Shown: positions 12,801 to 22,849, counted from the first letter of the stretch. The stretch is DNA of 64,000 bases from Trichuris trichiura (GCA_037903355.1 JBAJFE010000042.1:3112001-3176000), one strand, 5' to 3'. The notes: generated from the letters alone by a model not told the origin. Numbers and translations are program-made.

Positions 12801-15800
12801 CAAAGTTTGAAGCAAGTGTGTAATTACGGTATGACTAATTTTCAAGTATTAAAACGAAGCCCGTAAAATAACGTATTATAAGAAAAGCAGTGGAATTATG
12901 GGCTTACTTTGTTATGAGATGTGAAGGTTTATATTAATAATTTTGTGAGGAGTCGGTAGAGTTTCGTGATAAGAAAGTTAGTGTATAGGAGTTTTCGTAA
13001 CTGATATCTTATTTCATCATTTCGTGGCACGAATTTTTAAGAAAGGAGTGACGATCAACGCTATACGCTACGCAGCTAGCAACACTGGCAGTTGAATGCG
13101 GTTAATTGTTGGGAATAGCCAATTAAAAGTTTGAGGTTGATGTCACTGTTAAGAAAAGCATGGATGACGTTGATGGTAAAATAGTTGTACAAGGTAAGCC
13201 GACGTTTTGTTAGTGATTAACTGATACGTGTTGAACGTCTTGAGCTGGAAGAAAGAGTACTTTATGTCCATTCGACGGAGCGGAGTGCGAGATTGCAAGA
13301 TGTCACCACCTTAGAATAGGCCACTCTTCACATCTTATCACTATGTTGTAAGGGATTTTCGCCGATGCTTTTTGGCGGCTGTGAACTGCAGATACAGCGG
13401 TTTTGCTCGAGATTTCTTCTTATTGTTTCAATATAAAATTTTAGTGTAGTCAGTGTCATTAAAGAAAAGGCAAGTAGGCACAGGACCAGCGGGAGAACTA
13501 TTAGGCAGACTGGTTAGATAGCTGTAAGAGAAGCAAGAAATAATTGTCTGTATTTCTTCAAGTTTAGAATCAACATTTTCAGTAGTCACTATTGAATTAG
13601 TAGTCTTTGTTTGTTCTTGTGTACTGGTGAAGTTATATATGCGTTGACGGTAGACTCCATTTCTAACGGGAGTGAAAACAGTTTAAGTTCCTTAGAACGC
13701 TAGAAGACGTGGCATTCTCAGGAGCTCCATAGACGCATTATAATAATGGGTCGAAAGAAACCATTATGGTGATAAGTCTTTTGAGGTTTAGAAAGAAAGA
13801 ATTTTCGTTCACAATGTGCTAGCGCTTTATTCATCATTCTTCCTACGGCACACATCATTACAAAACGCGGATAATGAGAGGAGAAATAACATACCGATCG
13901 GAGTGGAGCAGCTTCTTGCGCACCGTGGTGTTAAGGCGGTCTGTCGCTCTAGCAGCCAAGGCACCAAGAATGAGAAAACAATTATAAGACTTTTTGCATG
14001 TTGATAATGGTTCAACTTGTAAATTACTTAGACACTGCAGAAAGTCTGTATTCTTTGACAACGTACTGCACTGGACCTACCGAAATAAGTACCGTGCATT
14101 ACGGTTTATAAGAACTCCTCCTACCTAAGTAAAGGGTGGTAATGATTAGCCTAGTTGCGGTGACGCTGATTGCTGAAGTCTAGCTCAATTCTGATTGGTC
14201 AGTTTCCTGTGAATGCCAACCGTCCATTCAATTGAAACTGTCTTGCCTCAACCTCAACGCGAAAACTGAGAACAGCTGCCGATTAGTGCGTTGTACTGTA
14301 CTGCGTAGGCTATGAGAAATAAATCGTACTGAATAGGTTCACTGGACGTCTATTACAGCTTGTTTATGTAAAACACAGATGAAAAGATTGTAGAAGCGGA
14401 TAAACTTAGTGCATGACGCGGAGAACATTTATATCAGGTAACAAAACAGTTAAGCTAAGCATGATCTTCGTCAGCGTCTGGCAGTCCACTGTCTTTTGTG
14501 CCGTCCAGCTTATCCTCTGAATCCGCGTGCGATTTCTGTGCAACTTTCGTCTTTTGTCTCAGGACGAGGTCCTTCTTATTCGTGAAACGGCTGTACCATC
14601 CAGTCGTTGCAGTTAAGCCGTAGTATAAGAGCGGGTTGCAGTGAGCCCAGTACATCGCTTGATCTCTCATGTCTGTCCTTGTGATGATACGGCTGCCCTG
14701 TCGCTGTTGTCGCACTCATTCTGCCAAACTGTTCTCTAGTTCCGGCCAGGAGGCAAAGCTCGAGCGTCTTGCGCGTTGTTTCTTTGGCATTTTCTTCTGG
14801 GCCTCTTCCTGTTTCCGCTAATCTATCACCATCTTCCGGGTAACACCATACTTCCTGGCTGCCGGTGAATTGTTGCTTTCTTTTGCGTTATTGACGAGTT
14901 CCAACTTGGATCCAGCTTTGTAGCTTCTCCTCGTCATAGCCCGCATGCAGAATGCACTAAGTAAAGCTGAAAAATTCCTGCGTTAAGGAAACTTATTCTT
15001 CGTTAGTCGCGTTGCTTTTTCTGATACTACTGAGAGCGCGATACGCGGGGACAAATTTAGACGAAACTGAAGAAAACAAGTGTGTTCAAACCGTCCCAGT
15101 ACGTCACTGTTACATACGAACCAACAAAATACAGTGGTCCGAAGAAACAACTTCTTGCCGTTTGAAGTGCCAAAGCCAAGATAGTAGCGCCTTCTACTTT
15201 TCACAAATATAAAGCGAACGGAGACGCATACCGTTCAACGTTTTGGCTAAAGAACGACACACTTTACCCTCATTGGTCATTATCAGCAAACATGTCGCGT
15301 TACGCTTGTCTGTCTGATGCTGCAAAGGTTGGGAAGTTACAGCTCTTGAAGTTCCATGATAACGCTGCGTGACCTCCAACGATGAGAACTTGTAAGCTCA
15401 GTCGATGATAGCCGCACGCTCAACCTGTGGCTGCTGTTGCAGCAAAGGATGAGAAATCATCCTGTGATTTCCCATCTTTTGCTGCATCAGAAAGACAAGC
15501 GTAACGCAACATGTTAACTGATAATAACCAATGAGGATGAAGTGTGTCGTCCTTTCACTGACGCGTTGAACAGTTTGCGTCTCCATTCGCTTCATGTTTG
15601 CGGAAGGTAGATGACGCTACTATCTTGGCTTTGGCACTTGAAATGGCAAGAAATTGTTTCTTCGGACCACTGTATTTTGTTGGTTCGTATGTAACAGTGA
15701 CGTACTGGGACGGTTTGAACACACTTGTTTTCTTCAGTTTCGTCTAAATTTGCCCCCGCGTATCGCGCTCTCAGTAGTATCAGAAAAAGCAACGCGACTA

Positions 15801-18373
15801 ACGAAGAATAAGTTTCCTTAACGCAGGAATTTTTCAGCTTTACTTAGTGCATTCTGCATGCGGGCTATGACGAGGAGAAGCTACAAAGCTGGATCCAAGT
15901 TGGAACTCGTCAATAACGCGAAAGAAAGCAACAATTCACCGGCAGCCAGGAAGTATGGTGTTACCCGGAAGATGGTGATAGATTGGCGGAAACAGGAAAA
16001 GGCCCAGAAGAAAATGCCGAAGAAAGAACGCGCAAGTCGCTCAGGCGACGCCTCCTGGCCGGAACTAGAGAACAGTTTGGCAGAATGAGTGCGACAACAG
16101 CGACAGGGCAGCCGTATCATCACAAGGACAGACATGAGAGATCAAGCGATGTACTGGGCTCACTGCAACCCGCTCTTATACTACGGCTTAACTGCAACGA
16201 CTGGATGGTACAGCGGTTTCACGAATAAGAAGGACCTCGTCCTGAGACAAAAGACGAAAGTTGCACAGAAATCGCTCGCGGATTCGGAGGATAAGCTGGA
16301 CGGCACAAAAGACAGTGGACTGCCAGACGCTGACGAAGATCATGCTTAGCTTAACTGTTTTGTTACCTGATATAAATGTTCTCCGCGTCATGCACTAAGT
16401 TTATCCGTTTCTACAATCTTTTCATCTGTGTTTTACATAAACAAGCTGTAATAGACGTCCAGTAAACCTATTCAGTACGATTCATTTCTCATAGCCTACG
16501 CAGTACAGTACAACGCGCTAATCGGCAGCTGTTCTCAGTTTTCGCGTTGAGGTTGAGGCAAGACAGTTTCAATTGAATGGAGGATTGGCATTCACAGGAA
16601 ACTGACTAATCTGAATTGACCTAGACTTGAGCAATCAGCGTCGCCGAAACTGGGCCAATCATTAGCACCCTTTACTTAGGTAGAAGGAGTTCTTATAAAC
16701 CGTGATATACGGTAACTTTCGTTTGTGCATATGCACGAATTTTCAGTAGCAGTTGCAGATGTGCTGCCGATATAGTCTTTGTGCTGTCATTTCAGACCAT
16801 TTATGGACGTCGAGAAACCAAAGTGCAAGTCCGTTTACCAGTGGTCACCGGTCCATGTAGTGCGCTGATAACGAAGACTGCGGTACTGCGAAAGCTTAGC
16901 AGCTGATTGCCGCCGAGTTATCTGCTCTGCGGCAATGAGCTGCTGAGAGACGTGCACTTTGGTTTCTGTACATATATGAATAGTCATCACCTAATACATG
17001 GGTGAGGAACCTTTTGGTGCGGCGGATCGTTTAGACGTTTATAAGAGCACTTGCGGGCCGTACAGAATGTTCAACCGAAAAACAGCCAGCTTTATTTGCA
17101 CATATGTTCTTTTAAGTCACCCCTTTATCAAAGAGAGACGGCGAGATAAGAACAATACTTCCTGTCGGTAGGCGGCCAATGGTCCACGCTACCGATGCGC
17201 ACACTAGTCTTGCCTACTGCTTACCTCCGAAGACTGACGACATCGGTTTGCAGATAGAAAGCTGACAGCAAGGCAGCCTTCCTAGCCAGCCTGCTGCTCC
17301 TTGCTTGTTACGCAAGATTTATGTTTTGTAAATGTAACTTCTTGGTACAGGACCGTATAGTTTCATGTCGAGTTTCTTTTACGGAAAGTTTGTCCCGTTG
17401 ATAGTATGTTTAATATTCCGGAGCTTTCGGGTCAAATGAGACCCGTCTTCAGCGGTGTTAAAATAACGAAATTTCGTTACTTCATTGCTTTATTTTAACA
17501 CCGCTGAAGACGGGTTTCGTTTGACCCGAAAGCTCCGGAATATTAAAAATATTATCAACGGGACAAACTTTCCGTAAAAGAAACTCGACAAGGTTTACGT
17601 TATTGCTAGGTTTCACGTACAATAAGTTTATCGCGTTTTCAAAAAATAAGCTCCCACAGTCATATTTCATTGAATCTTGCATCCATTTGCGGTTGCCTCA
17701 GCGAGTGAGAGGGAGTGTTTCGCGGGCCGGATGGAATGGTCTCGCAGGTTGGACGTTTCCTACCCTGAACTAGTAGAAAGCGTTCGATGTTATCGCTGGT
17801 TGAACTTGAAAATTTATAACCCTGACAGCTTACATCTCCATAGCAATTGCGTAACATTACTTCGTTCGAAATTTGTTTACGGCAAAAACTTAAAAAGTAT
17901 GCTTTTAAGGTTGTTACACTTCTTCAAAAGATGGAATGGCTGCGGTCGGAACCATTGAATTCAGTTATTGTTGAAGCAATACGTTCCTGGTTTTACACTA
18001 TTAGAGCAGTTTACGTATATCGCACGCACGAAAGAGCCTTCGTTTTCTACACACAAGGTCGTATTCGTTATAATGAGGACCGTGGTAGGTATCTTGTGGT
18101 TTGACAGCATTGCTGCATACTCCAAAGTTGATTATCTTAGGTATGCTACAAGTGGCGCATTTGTTGAAGATGTTGACGCGTTGTGTGCGTCGTGCTCGTG
18201 CCGCCATGGCTTGCGCTTTGACATTGACCATAAACAGAGAACTTAACCCTGAGCAACAAGAAGCAGTAGACAGTTTCCTGTCTAGTAAGGGACCTGTATC
18301 CATGAATACGGCACATATCAAGCCGAAGTCGACTAAGGGAAATCCTACCGGAGGAGAGAGGATGGATGTATAA
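76..18373 (+). CDS. MEIOC: MEIOC-like meiosis-specific coiled-coil protein, five exons
   Basis: Exons read 76-1409, 1459-1546, 2386-2520, 17910-18084 and 18141-18373, all with GT-AG introns and compatible phases, giving about 654 residues. Exon 1 encodes a long Ser-rich, low-complexity N-terminus. Exons 2-5 encode the conserved C-terminal MEIOC domain: LEECLDEYRLLEKERKK, TEADLARNNLGKK, NNLPIPRLP, IDRMLVDFFREHAR, then VVTLLQKMEWLRSEPLN and a final helix RRARAAMACALTLTI. These match vertebrate MEIOC from memory in order and spacing, including the piece from EDR to the final helix. In mammals MEIOC partners the RNA helicase YTHDC2 to stabilise the switch from mitosis to meiosis in germ cells; that role here is inference. 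The frame is open to base 1, and a possible acceptor ends at about base 35, so an upstream exon may exist. The first ATG is at 76. Confidence 0.85.
3388..3604. mobile_element. pogo-family MITE, long terminal inverted repeats
   Basis: A 217-bp element with about 65-bp imperfect inverted ends starting CCGTATATTACGG and ending CCGTAATATACGG, flanked by TA on both sides. The same ends bound the 2.6-kb palindromic pogo element at 14092-16712, so this is probably its short non-autonomous relative. Confidence 0.8.
3799..3842. repeat. (AT)n microsatellite
   Basis: About 44 bp of uninterrupted AT dinucleotide. An open frame across it on the minus strand (a run of YI repeats) is an artefact of the repeat. 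Confidence 0.95.
3843..5846. other. Intronic stretch without recognised genes
   Basis: Only short, non-homologous open frames are seen. At 4255-4335 a motif close to GGGCTTATTCTCAGGG occurs twice, which may mark an old unidentified repeat. Confidence 0.5.
5847..6125. mobile_element. Merlin-type MITE with TTAGGC-like array
   Basis: Inverted ends begin GGGTCTAGTC and end GACTAGATCCC. Just inside lies a segment related to the Merlin ends elsewhere in the window (TTCAAA…GAGGTCAA…). The interior carries, on the reverse strand, a degenerate (TTAGGC) array at about 5954-5983 followed by CTAGGGCAGGAGA. A second copy lies inverted at 7275-7543. Confidence 0.65.
6193..6609. mobile_element. Penelope-type inverted LTR hairpin
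   Basis: Two arms (about 6193-6405 and 6430-6609) are inverted copies of one sequence that also flanks the Penelope-like element near 36 kb (CTACCAACGGATGGATGAGC motif). At the tip each arm carries CTGACGA, a short helix and GAAA, as in a hammerhead core. The left arm has an extra block of about 45 bp that the right arm lacks. No coding sequence is seen. Confidence 0.65.
6610..7274. other. Intronic stretch, nothing recognised
   Basis: Unique-looking sequence between a Penelope hairpin and an inverted Merlin MITE. No open frame here shows a known domain. Confidence 0.5.
7275..7543. mobile_element. Merlin-type MITE with TTAGGC array (inverted copy)
   Basis: Inverted copy of 5847-6125, with ends GGATCTAGTCTGAATTCGG and CCGAATTCGGACTAGACCCC. 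It carries three near-perfect TTAGGC units at 7412-7432 followed by CTAGGGCAGGAGA. Confidence 0.65.
7544..8205. other. Intronic stretch, nothing recognised
   Basis: No protein domain, structural RNA or repeat family recognised. Confidence 0.5.
8214..8643. mobile_element. hAT MITE, 430 bp, 8-bp target duplication
   Basis: Ends CAGTGATTATCAG and GAGAAACACTG are flanked on both sides by the 8-bp duplication ATCTAGAG (8206-8213 and 8644-8651), the hAT signature. A 431-bp relative lies at 41775-42205. Open frames inside on both strands carry no transposase motif. Confidence 0.88.
8652..9554. other. Intronic stretch, nothing recognised
   Basis: No conserved domain or repeat end identified. Confidence 0.5.
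9555..9805 (-). pseudogene. ISXO2-like/Merlin transposase C-terminal fragment
   Basis: Reading the minus strand from about 9800 gives VVMDGWQSYRCLAEHQFEHL, then LHFVKPSSGAHTHTV and, after frame breaks, FREL-MWRR. These match the second Asp block, the 'H-FV-P-TGAHTQTVE' block and the terminal 'FREFMWRR' of ISXO2-like transposases. Several stops and shifts make it a dead fragment. It seems to come from a different subfamily than the copies at 23.6 and 41 kb, because the motif is DGW rather than DEW or DEC. Confidence 0.7.
10048..10215 (+). mobile_element. Penelope-type LTR fragment with hammerhead-like core
   Basis: CTGACGA at 10061-10067, a GGGAT…GTTTC helix (with G-U pairs) and GAAA at 10084-10087 are followed by the family sequence ending in GGTAGAGCAATTGTTT. 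It resembles one arm of the hairpin at 27786-28248. A TTAGGCTTAGGC sits just upstream at about 10006-10017. Confidence 0.6.
10274..11352 (-). mobile_element. Tigger/pogo element, internally deleted
   Basis: Ends CAGTCGGCCCTCC and CGAGGGCCGAC are Tigger-type inverted repeats next to TA. The minus strand at 10904-11161 encodes the acidic tail of a Tigger transposase (EPFTNKEVEELMQSP…SDWTLQKLASIFRQAQ). The helix-turn-helix and DDE core are missing. Relatives lie at 33445-35506 and 47534-48678. Confidence 0.78.
11427..12675 (-). mobile_element. Mariner element with dead transposase
   Basis: The element is 1,249 bp, the usual mariner size. TIRs are CGAGGGTTGTTCGAAAAGTTCCCG on the left and a diverged partner (TGAGGGATGTTCAGAGAACTCCCG, reverse complement) on the right, with TA at 11425-11426 and 12676-12677. 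Read on the minus strand, the N-terminal DNA-binding part reads EIRANIEFLS, KIIQFLQQVYG, FKEGRESIEDD-RKAGRP and APWVRKTL. Further on come FFHHDNAPAHS and HPPCSPDPAPS, the mariner catalytic D block and the motif around its third Asp. Stops and frameshifts throughout show it is inactive. Confidence 0.85.
12678..14089. other. Intronic stretch, nothing recognised
   Basis: No known domains or element ends were found. The open frames at 13816-14061 overlap on both strands and show no homology that I recognise. Confidence 0.5.
14455..14945 (-). pseudogene. pogo-type transposase HTH fragment, left arm
   Basis: Mirror copy of the right-arm fragment. The second half is open (DMRDQAMYWAHCNPLL…LVLRQKTKVAQKS), and the first half is broken by point changes. 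It encodes a Psq-like and a CENP-B-type helix-turn-helix only. Confidence 0.75.
15858..16349 (+). pseudogene. pogo-type transposase HTH fragment, right arm
   Basis: Residues 1-77 form a Psq-type HTH with SYKAGSKLELVNNAKESNN, AARKYGVTRKMVIDWRKQE and WPELENSLAE. One in-frame TGA at 16086-16088 stands where pogo proteins usually have Trp in a 'LxxWVxxxR' motif. The same frame then continues with a CENP-B-type HTH (ITRTDMRDQAMYWAH, GWYSGFTNKKDLVLRQKT). It ends in an acidic tail without any DDE domain. The TGA is also present in the left arm. Confidence 0.8.
16998..17364. mobile_element. Truncated hAT MITE
   Basis: It starts with a degenerate GGGTGAGGAACCTTTTGGTGC hAT end. Its interior (CAATGGTCCACGCTAC… to TTGTTACGCAAG) matches, in inverse orientation, the nested hAT at 21058-21729. 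The far end is missing and abuts the Penelope hairpin. Confidence 0.6.
17365..17591. mobile_element. Penelope-type hairpin with hammerhead-like core
   Basis: Arms of about 110 bp, bounded by GTCGAGTTTCTTTTACGG and its complement. The tip has CTGAAGA (17503-17509), a CGGGT…ACCCG helix and GAAA (17528-17531), with a mirror copy in the other arm. It lies about 320 bp upstream of MEIOC-like exon 4. Confidence 0.7.
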
Positions 18374-20211
18374 GTGAAAGTTCTTTCTAGTAGTTTTACG
18401 AAGGGGACGTCTGAAAATGTCAGCCAATAAGCGCTGTGCTCAGTTTTCTGTATCGTCGTACATAACCCAATTGTACGCTAAGGTTTTGCTGTCTGAACTG
18501 TGTATTCGCGTTTTTTAAATCGTAATACCAGGAAGATTCTCATTTCTTAGTTTTCTTCAGTTATCCCGCTGGCATAGGTGTATTAGCCAGTGGCATTTTT
18601 GCATAGCTACTTTTCCTAATGCATCACAGTAATCTGCCTAGTGTACATTGCTGTTTGGTTTACGTATGTCGCTGGTTGCTTGCTCTGATTCCAATGGCAG
18701 CCTATTGTTTCGTTTCTTTTCTTCTCAGTTTACTTTTCCATATTCCATTTTCCCAGCCGGGTTACAACTTGTCGCGAGATGAAAGTTAAAATGTATTGGC
18801 TTCAGTTTTTGCACTGTGCAGGGATTGTTTTTGTCAACCTTGACAAATTAAGTTTCTCGTTAAAATTTTGACTAAGTAGGTAGCATTCCAATATAGCAAC
18901 AGAGTGCGACTTTTCGTTTATTCATGCATTTGTTAACTGTGGCTACCGCGTGGCACAGATTGAGCTGTACATCTTGTCTAGCGAAACGGGTACTATTAAG
19001 TCTTCTTCACTGCTTGTCACCGTACCTTTTTTCTGCTGAAGTGAGGAAACTTCTGCGTACAGTTCCCTTCTCTGATCACTTCAATACCGGCACATTAGTG
19101 AACTTTCTGTTCGCTTTCGTGAAATAGTGTTAGTTGTTTGTTTTACTGGCAAGCTAAACTATCTCTGGTTTCAGCTTGATTTATTCGTAAAGGTAAGGTT
19201 AGCGAAAGTGGCAACTTGTTAGTGTGTAGCTATAGTTATGCGCACAGCGTTTTCTTTGTATTTGCTTATGTCACTTTGTTTTCTATGCTTGGTGTATTCA
19301 CTCTGTTGCACTATTCATGCCTGCTTCGCTCACGGGCACCGGTTCTTTCTGTCTGTAAACTTCGAGAGCTAGGCATTGAATTGCTCAGTGGGTGACTCGT
19401 GTTCTGGGTTTTTTATGCTTTGTTTCACTGTAGTATCTGAGCTTAGAGCATAGTTTTTTCTTCGTTCTATCGAAATTAGTGCATACCTGAGATTTCGAAT
19501 CTGCCATTCTGTCCTTTCGAGCTATTTATATATCGGAAGAAGTAACTGTGTTATAACGTTTCAGCATTTGCATGTATTAGCACAAATGTCGCACGCTTGA
19601 CAGGTGTGACTTTTTTTAGGGTTTTCATTGTCGGTCTTTCCGTTAACTAGTGCTTCTCTTAACTATCAGTTTTGCTTGCCTTTACGTCACTGTTTTAACT
19701 CTGCTTTGTTCTTTGATCCTGTTTCGCAATAAAGTTTCAAGCAGAAAAATCGAGGTTTTAGAAGAACTGCGTAGCTATTAATGTTAACATTTTTGAAAGA
19801 TGGAAACGAAAATTCAATGCGGAAAAGGCATGCTCTTCAAGTCTCTATTACGGCACCTCGGAAAAGGATAAATATGTTACTAGAAAGAAATAGACTGTTT
19901 TTATTGGCCTTCTTTTTACGCACTTTAACTGCGTAAAGAGTTAAGTTGTCGTTGGGATAGTAGCGAAACTTAAACAAAGGAAAGCAGATACATTGTGACA
20001 TTGGTAAACAAGGTGATTGAAGTAAACACTACGTCATACTGTCAACAATGAAATTTTAAAAAGCTGGTCTCATTCGCCGCAGTGCATCTGTTCCTTTCCT
20101 GCCGTAGCTACAAGTAACTAAATATGAGTGTATGAAGGACTTTGTCACCATTATTAGCCCTCCGTCCGTAAGGCCCGTGTCCCACTACTTGAACTATTGT
20201 ATATATCGGAA
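18374..20211. other. Region downstream of the MEIOC-like gene
   Basis: T-rich sequence without recognised genes. AATAAA at about 19728 could serve as a distant poly(A) signal, but no closer canonical signal was noted. Confidence 0.4.
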
Positions 20212-21057
20212 TACACAATAAAACCTCGATTATCCGAACTCCCGATTACCTAAACCCGTCGAAAGGAACAAAATGAATAAATAGCGTTTGAGTTGTAAGC
20301 CGTTACGGTGGGTGTGAAGCGAGTTTTTCTCTTTCTGAAACGCCACTTTCTGGTCGTTGTAGTTCCTTGCAAGTCGATATATCATTATAAATACAAAGTG
20401 TTCTAGTACCATAAGGTCAGGTTGCATAGAAGCAGGAAGATGTCTTCTATTAGCTCTTGGCACGTGACTATCGTTCGTCTGAGGCTATGCAAACTGCTGC
20501 ATTGCTGTTAGTTTCGATCAAGATTTTCACATTTATTGGGAAAAGTGTGCGAAGTAATTAGACCACCGCTTCATTTTGATAGTGTCCTTTTAATCCATAG
20601 GTTCTCAAACTTTTCGCTCCATCGCCCCCTGTGAACGTTCCCGAGCGCTAGTGCCCCCCACTCCTGATTGGTCAATTTGGATCCGCTGATTGGCTGGAAG
20701 GTAGAGGGTCGCGTAGCCGGGAGGTCATTAGGTTTTCAAACTTTTCCCTCCGTCGCCCCCGGTGGGAAAATCTTTGCAACACCACTACTCAAGACAAAAG
20801 TTTGCAGAAAAGATTTTTACTCTTCGTCACGTGGTAGACGTACTATATTACTCCTGCTTTTCCACCAACCATTTTATGATGGGAAAATTTCTGCTTGCCT
20901 TTCATATCTCCTCACGTTTTTCAGAACATAAAGTCATAAAAGCAAGAAGCATTCATTGGCCTTTCCCGAAAAAAAACTGTGCGCCTATTTGTTTTTTTAC
21001 CCACGCCAAACAGAATTGTAGTGACAACAAACCAGATTCAAGCGAAAACGCTTAAGC

Positions 21058-21729
21058 CAGGGGTGGGGAACGTCCGGCCCGCGAGGCCATTTTCCGCCCA
21101 CGCGCTGGGGCAACCGCACATGGATGCGAGATTCAGTGAAATGTGATTGTAGAAAGTTATTTTTCATAAAGCGATAAACGTATTTTATGTGAATCCTAGT
21201 AAGAACATAAACCTTGCGTAACAAGCAGGGAGTGTCAGGCTGGCTCGGAAGACTGCGTTGCTGACAGCTCTCTGTCGATAAACCGACATTGTTAGTCCTC
21301 GCTGACAAGCAGTAGGCGCTACTATAGTGTGTGTGCGCGCATAAGTAGCGTGGACCATTGCTTTGTTCGAGATAACGACTGTCCAGCATGCTAGAGCACT
21401 TCTGCTTTTTTGCTCTCAGTAGTCACTGGCGTAGTTCTCGCCTTCTCTTGCTATCGTTCTCAACGGTTTGCGCCGGTCGCCTGTCATATACGTCTTCGAA
21501 GTACAAAAAAGTTATTTCGTTCTCTGCAGTTGCAATTATGTTCTTTACAACTGGGTTGCAGAATTGTCTCAAAATTCTGCCTTTTATCTCGGAGTTTCCT
21601 CGCCAGGGAAAAGCAGTTCCAAGCATCCCATTAGGGGTGACTTAATAAACATACGTGCAAATAAAGCAGGCTGTTTTTCGTTTAAATACGCTATACGGCC
21701 CGCGGCACCAAAAAGGTTCCCCGACCCTG
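21058..21729. mobile_element. Nested hAT MITE, 8-bp target duplication
   Basis: A 672-bp element with ends CAGGGGTGGGGAACGTCCGG and GGTTCCCCGACCCTG, flanked by GCTTAAGC at 21050-21057 and 21730-21737. It carries no transposase domain. Its GGCCCGCGG motif near both ends is typical of this hAT type. It lies wholly inside the hAT at 20596-22324. Confidence 0.9.
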
Positions 21730-21795
21730 GCTTAAGCGAAAAGATGCAAAAGAAACTATAACGCAAGTTTGCGACTGCACATGAACGGAAACTAC

Positions 21796-22080
21796 TCAAT
21801 GTGATGGGTGTGCTTGATGCAGGACGAGCAAGTTGTCTATGTTTGGCTGCATCTTTGTCATCATCAGTTTAAGGTCGCCTCGATTCACTATATCTAGCCA
21901 ACTTCTCTTGCTGCTTAACACCTCCGTAACCGCGCTGAATCCGCATTCCGCTAGATAAGATGATGGAAACGCAATAAACAAGTTTTCTACCGCAGCCCAT
22001 AACTTGCCGCTTCTTGTCTCATAATGCCTTTGAATTTGCCGCCTCCACTTCTGGCGAAGATGAGCTAAGAAAAACGCCAT
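21796..22080 (-). pseudogene. hAT transposase C-terminal dimerisation remnant
   Basis: The 94-residue frame contains LWAAVENLFIAFPSSYLAEC, GFSAVTEVLSSKRSWLDI and RGDLKLMMTKMQPNI, then HQAHPSH. This is the hAT dimerisation region of ZBED5/FAM200-like transposases. The BED finger and RNase H-like catalytic core are missing. Confidence 0.8.
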
Positions 22081-22425
22081 TGTTCCGTTGCGCCCTCCAC
22101 CCCCACTTGACCTCCTTTGAAGTTACCGCCGCCACTTCTAGTGAGGGCGAGTTAAGAAAGACCCTTCTTACGAAGGTCTCTTTGAGAGCCCTCCTACGCT
22201 AGGGATAATTCTGCCAGAGTTCCTCTTACGTGATTCCCAACGCCCCTGCACGAGGTTCCCATCGCCCCCCTGTGCTCCCTCATCGCCCCCCAGGGGGCGA
22301 TATCGCCCACTTTGAGAACCTATGTTTTAATCCTTTGTGATTGTTAACGGCTTTACCTTAGGTTGATCACTATTGGCTTGCACTATCTTCTTTGTTCCAC
22401 AAAATCGCCCAAAAAGAAATGAGTA

Positions 22426-22842
22426 GTGCACACGTTAAAAAAGAAATCAGAGGTAATGGAAGCGCAGGATAGAGGAGAAACAAGCCATTCATTATGTGAC
22501 AAATACGGCATCGGCGAGGCCACTATCCACGATATTAAAAAGAAAGGAGAAACAGTGCACGCTTATTCAAGAAAGATAAACGAGGAGGTTGAAATTACTA
22601 AGCGGAAATTTAAGAAACACTCAAAATTAGAAGCTGAACGAGCCCTTTACGCCTGGTTCGTTCAAAATAGCTCATGTGAGAATCCTGGTTTTGGTTCTCT
22701 CCTATGCAAAAAACTGCTCTGTTATGTCGCTGCGCTAAATAATGACTCTAGCTTTAAGGCTAGCAACCGCATGAGTGACACCTGCAACCCTTGCCCTTGC
22801 AGTGTAACGGAATTTTTCGGCAGATATTCCGCCGGTCAATAA
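22426..22842 (+). pseudogene. Tigger/Jerky-type transposase N-terminal fragment
   Basis: It starts with KKKSEVMEAQDRGETSHSLC and DKYGIGEATIHDIKKK, the first helix-turn-helix of Tigger/Jerky transposases. It continues with ALYAWFVQNSSCENPGFGSL and LCKKLL…DDSSFKASNR-like CENP-B-type sequence, ending by residue 138. No DDE domain follows. An ATG at 22420 is out of frame, so the start is damaged. Confidence 0.75.
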
Positions 22843-22849
22843 CCGCCCC

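Larger units (their letters stand above)
14092..16712. mobile_element. 2.6-kb palindromic pogo-type element
   Basis: Ends CCGTGCATTACGG and CCGTGATATACGG are flanked by TA (14090-14091 and 16713-16714). The left half is a near-complete inverted copy of the right half around 15402, with only about 120 bp at the centre unpaired. Each arm carries the same N-terminal transposase segment, while the catalytic DDE domain is absent from both. The TIR matches the MITE at 3388-3604. Confidence 0.85.
2521..17909 (+). other. Giant transposon-filled intron 3 of the MEIOC-like gene
   Basis: The donor GTAAGT follows a codon-complete exon 3 (…HAR), and the acceptor cttttaag precedes exon 4 (VVTLL…). The intron is phase 0 and 15,389 bp long, while the gene's other introns are 49, 839 and 56 bp. 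It contains most repeat types in the window: pogo, Merlin, hAT, Tigger, mariner and Penelope-type copies. The stretch 2521-3387 holds nothing recognisable. Confidence 0.8.
20596..22324 (-). mobile_element. hAT element, deleted, 8-bp target duplication
   Basis: Ends CATAGGTTCTCAAA and TTTGAGAACCTATG are perfect inverted repeats flanked by the 8-bp duplication TTTTAATC (20588-20595 and 22325-22332). Subterminal ATCGCCCCC motifs recur at both ends. Only the C-terminal dimerisation domain of the transposase remains, at 21796-22080 on the minus strand. Another hAT sits inside. Confidence 0.9.

Noticed and set aside
17677..17958. Plus-strand frame of 93 codons overlapping MEIOC-like exon 4
   Set aside because: No recognisable domain, and it uses a different frame from the conserved exon starting at 17910.
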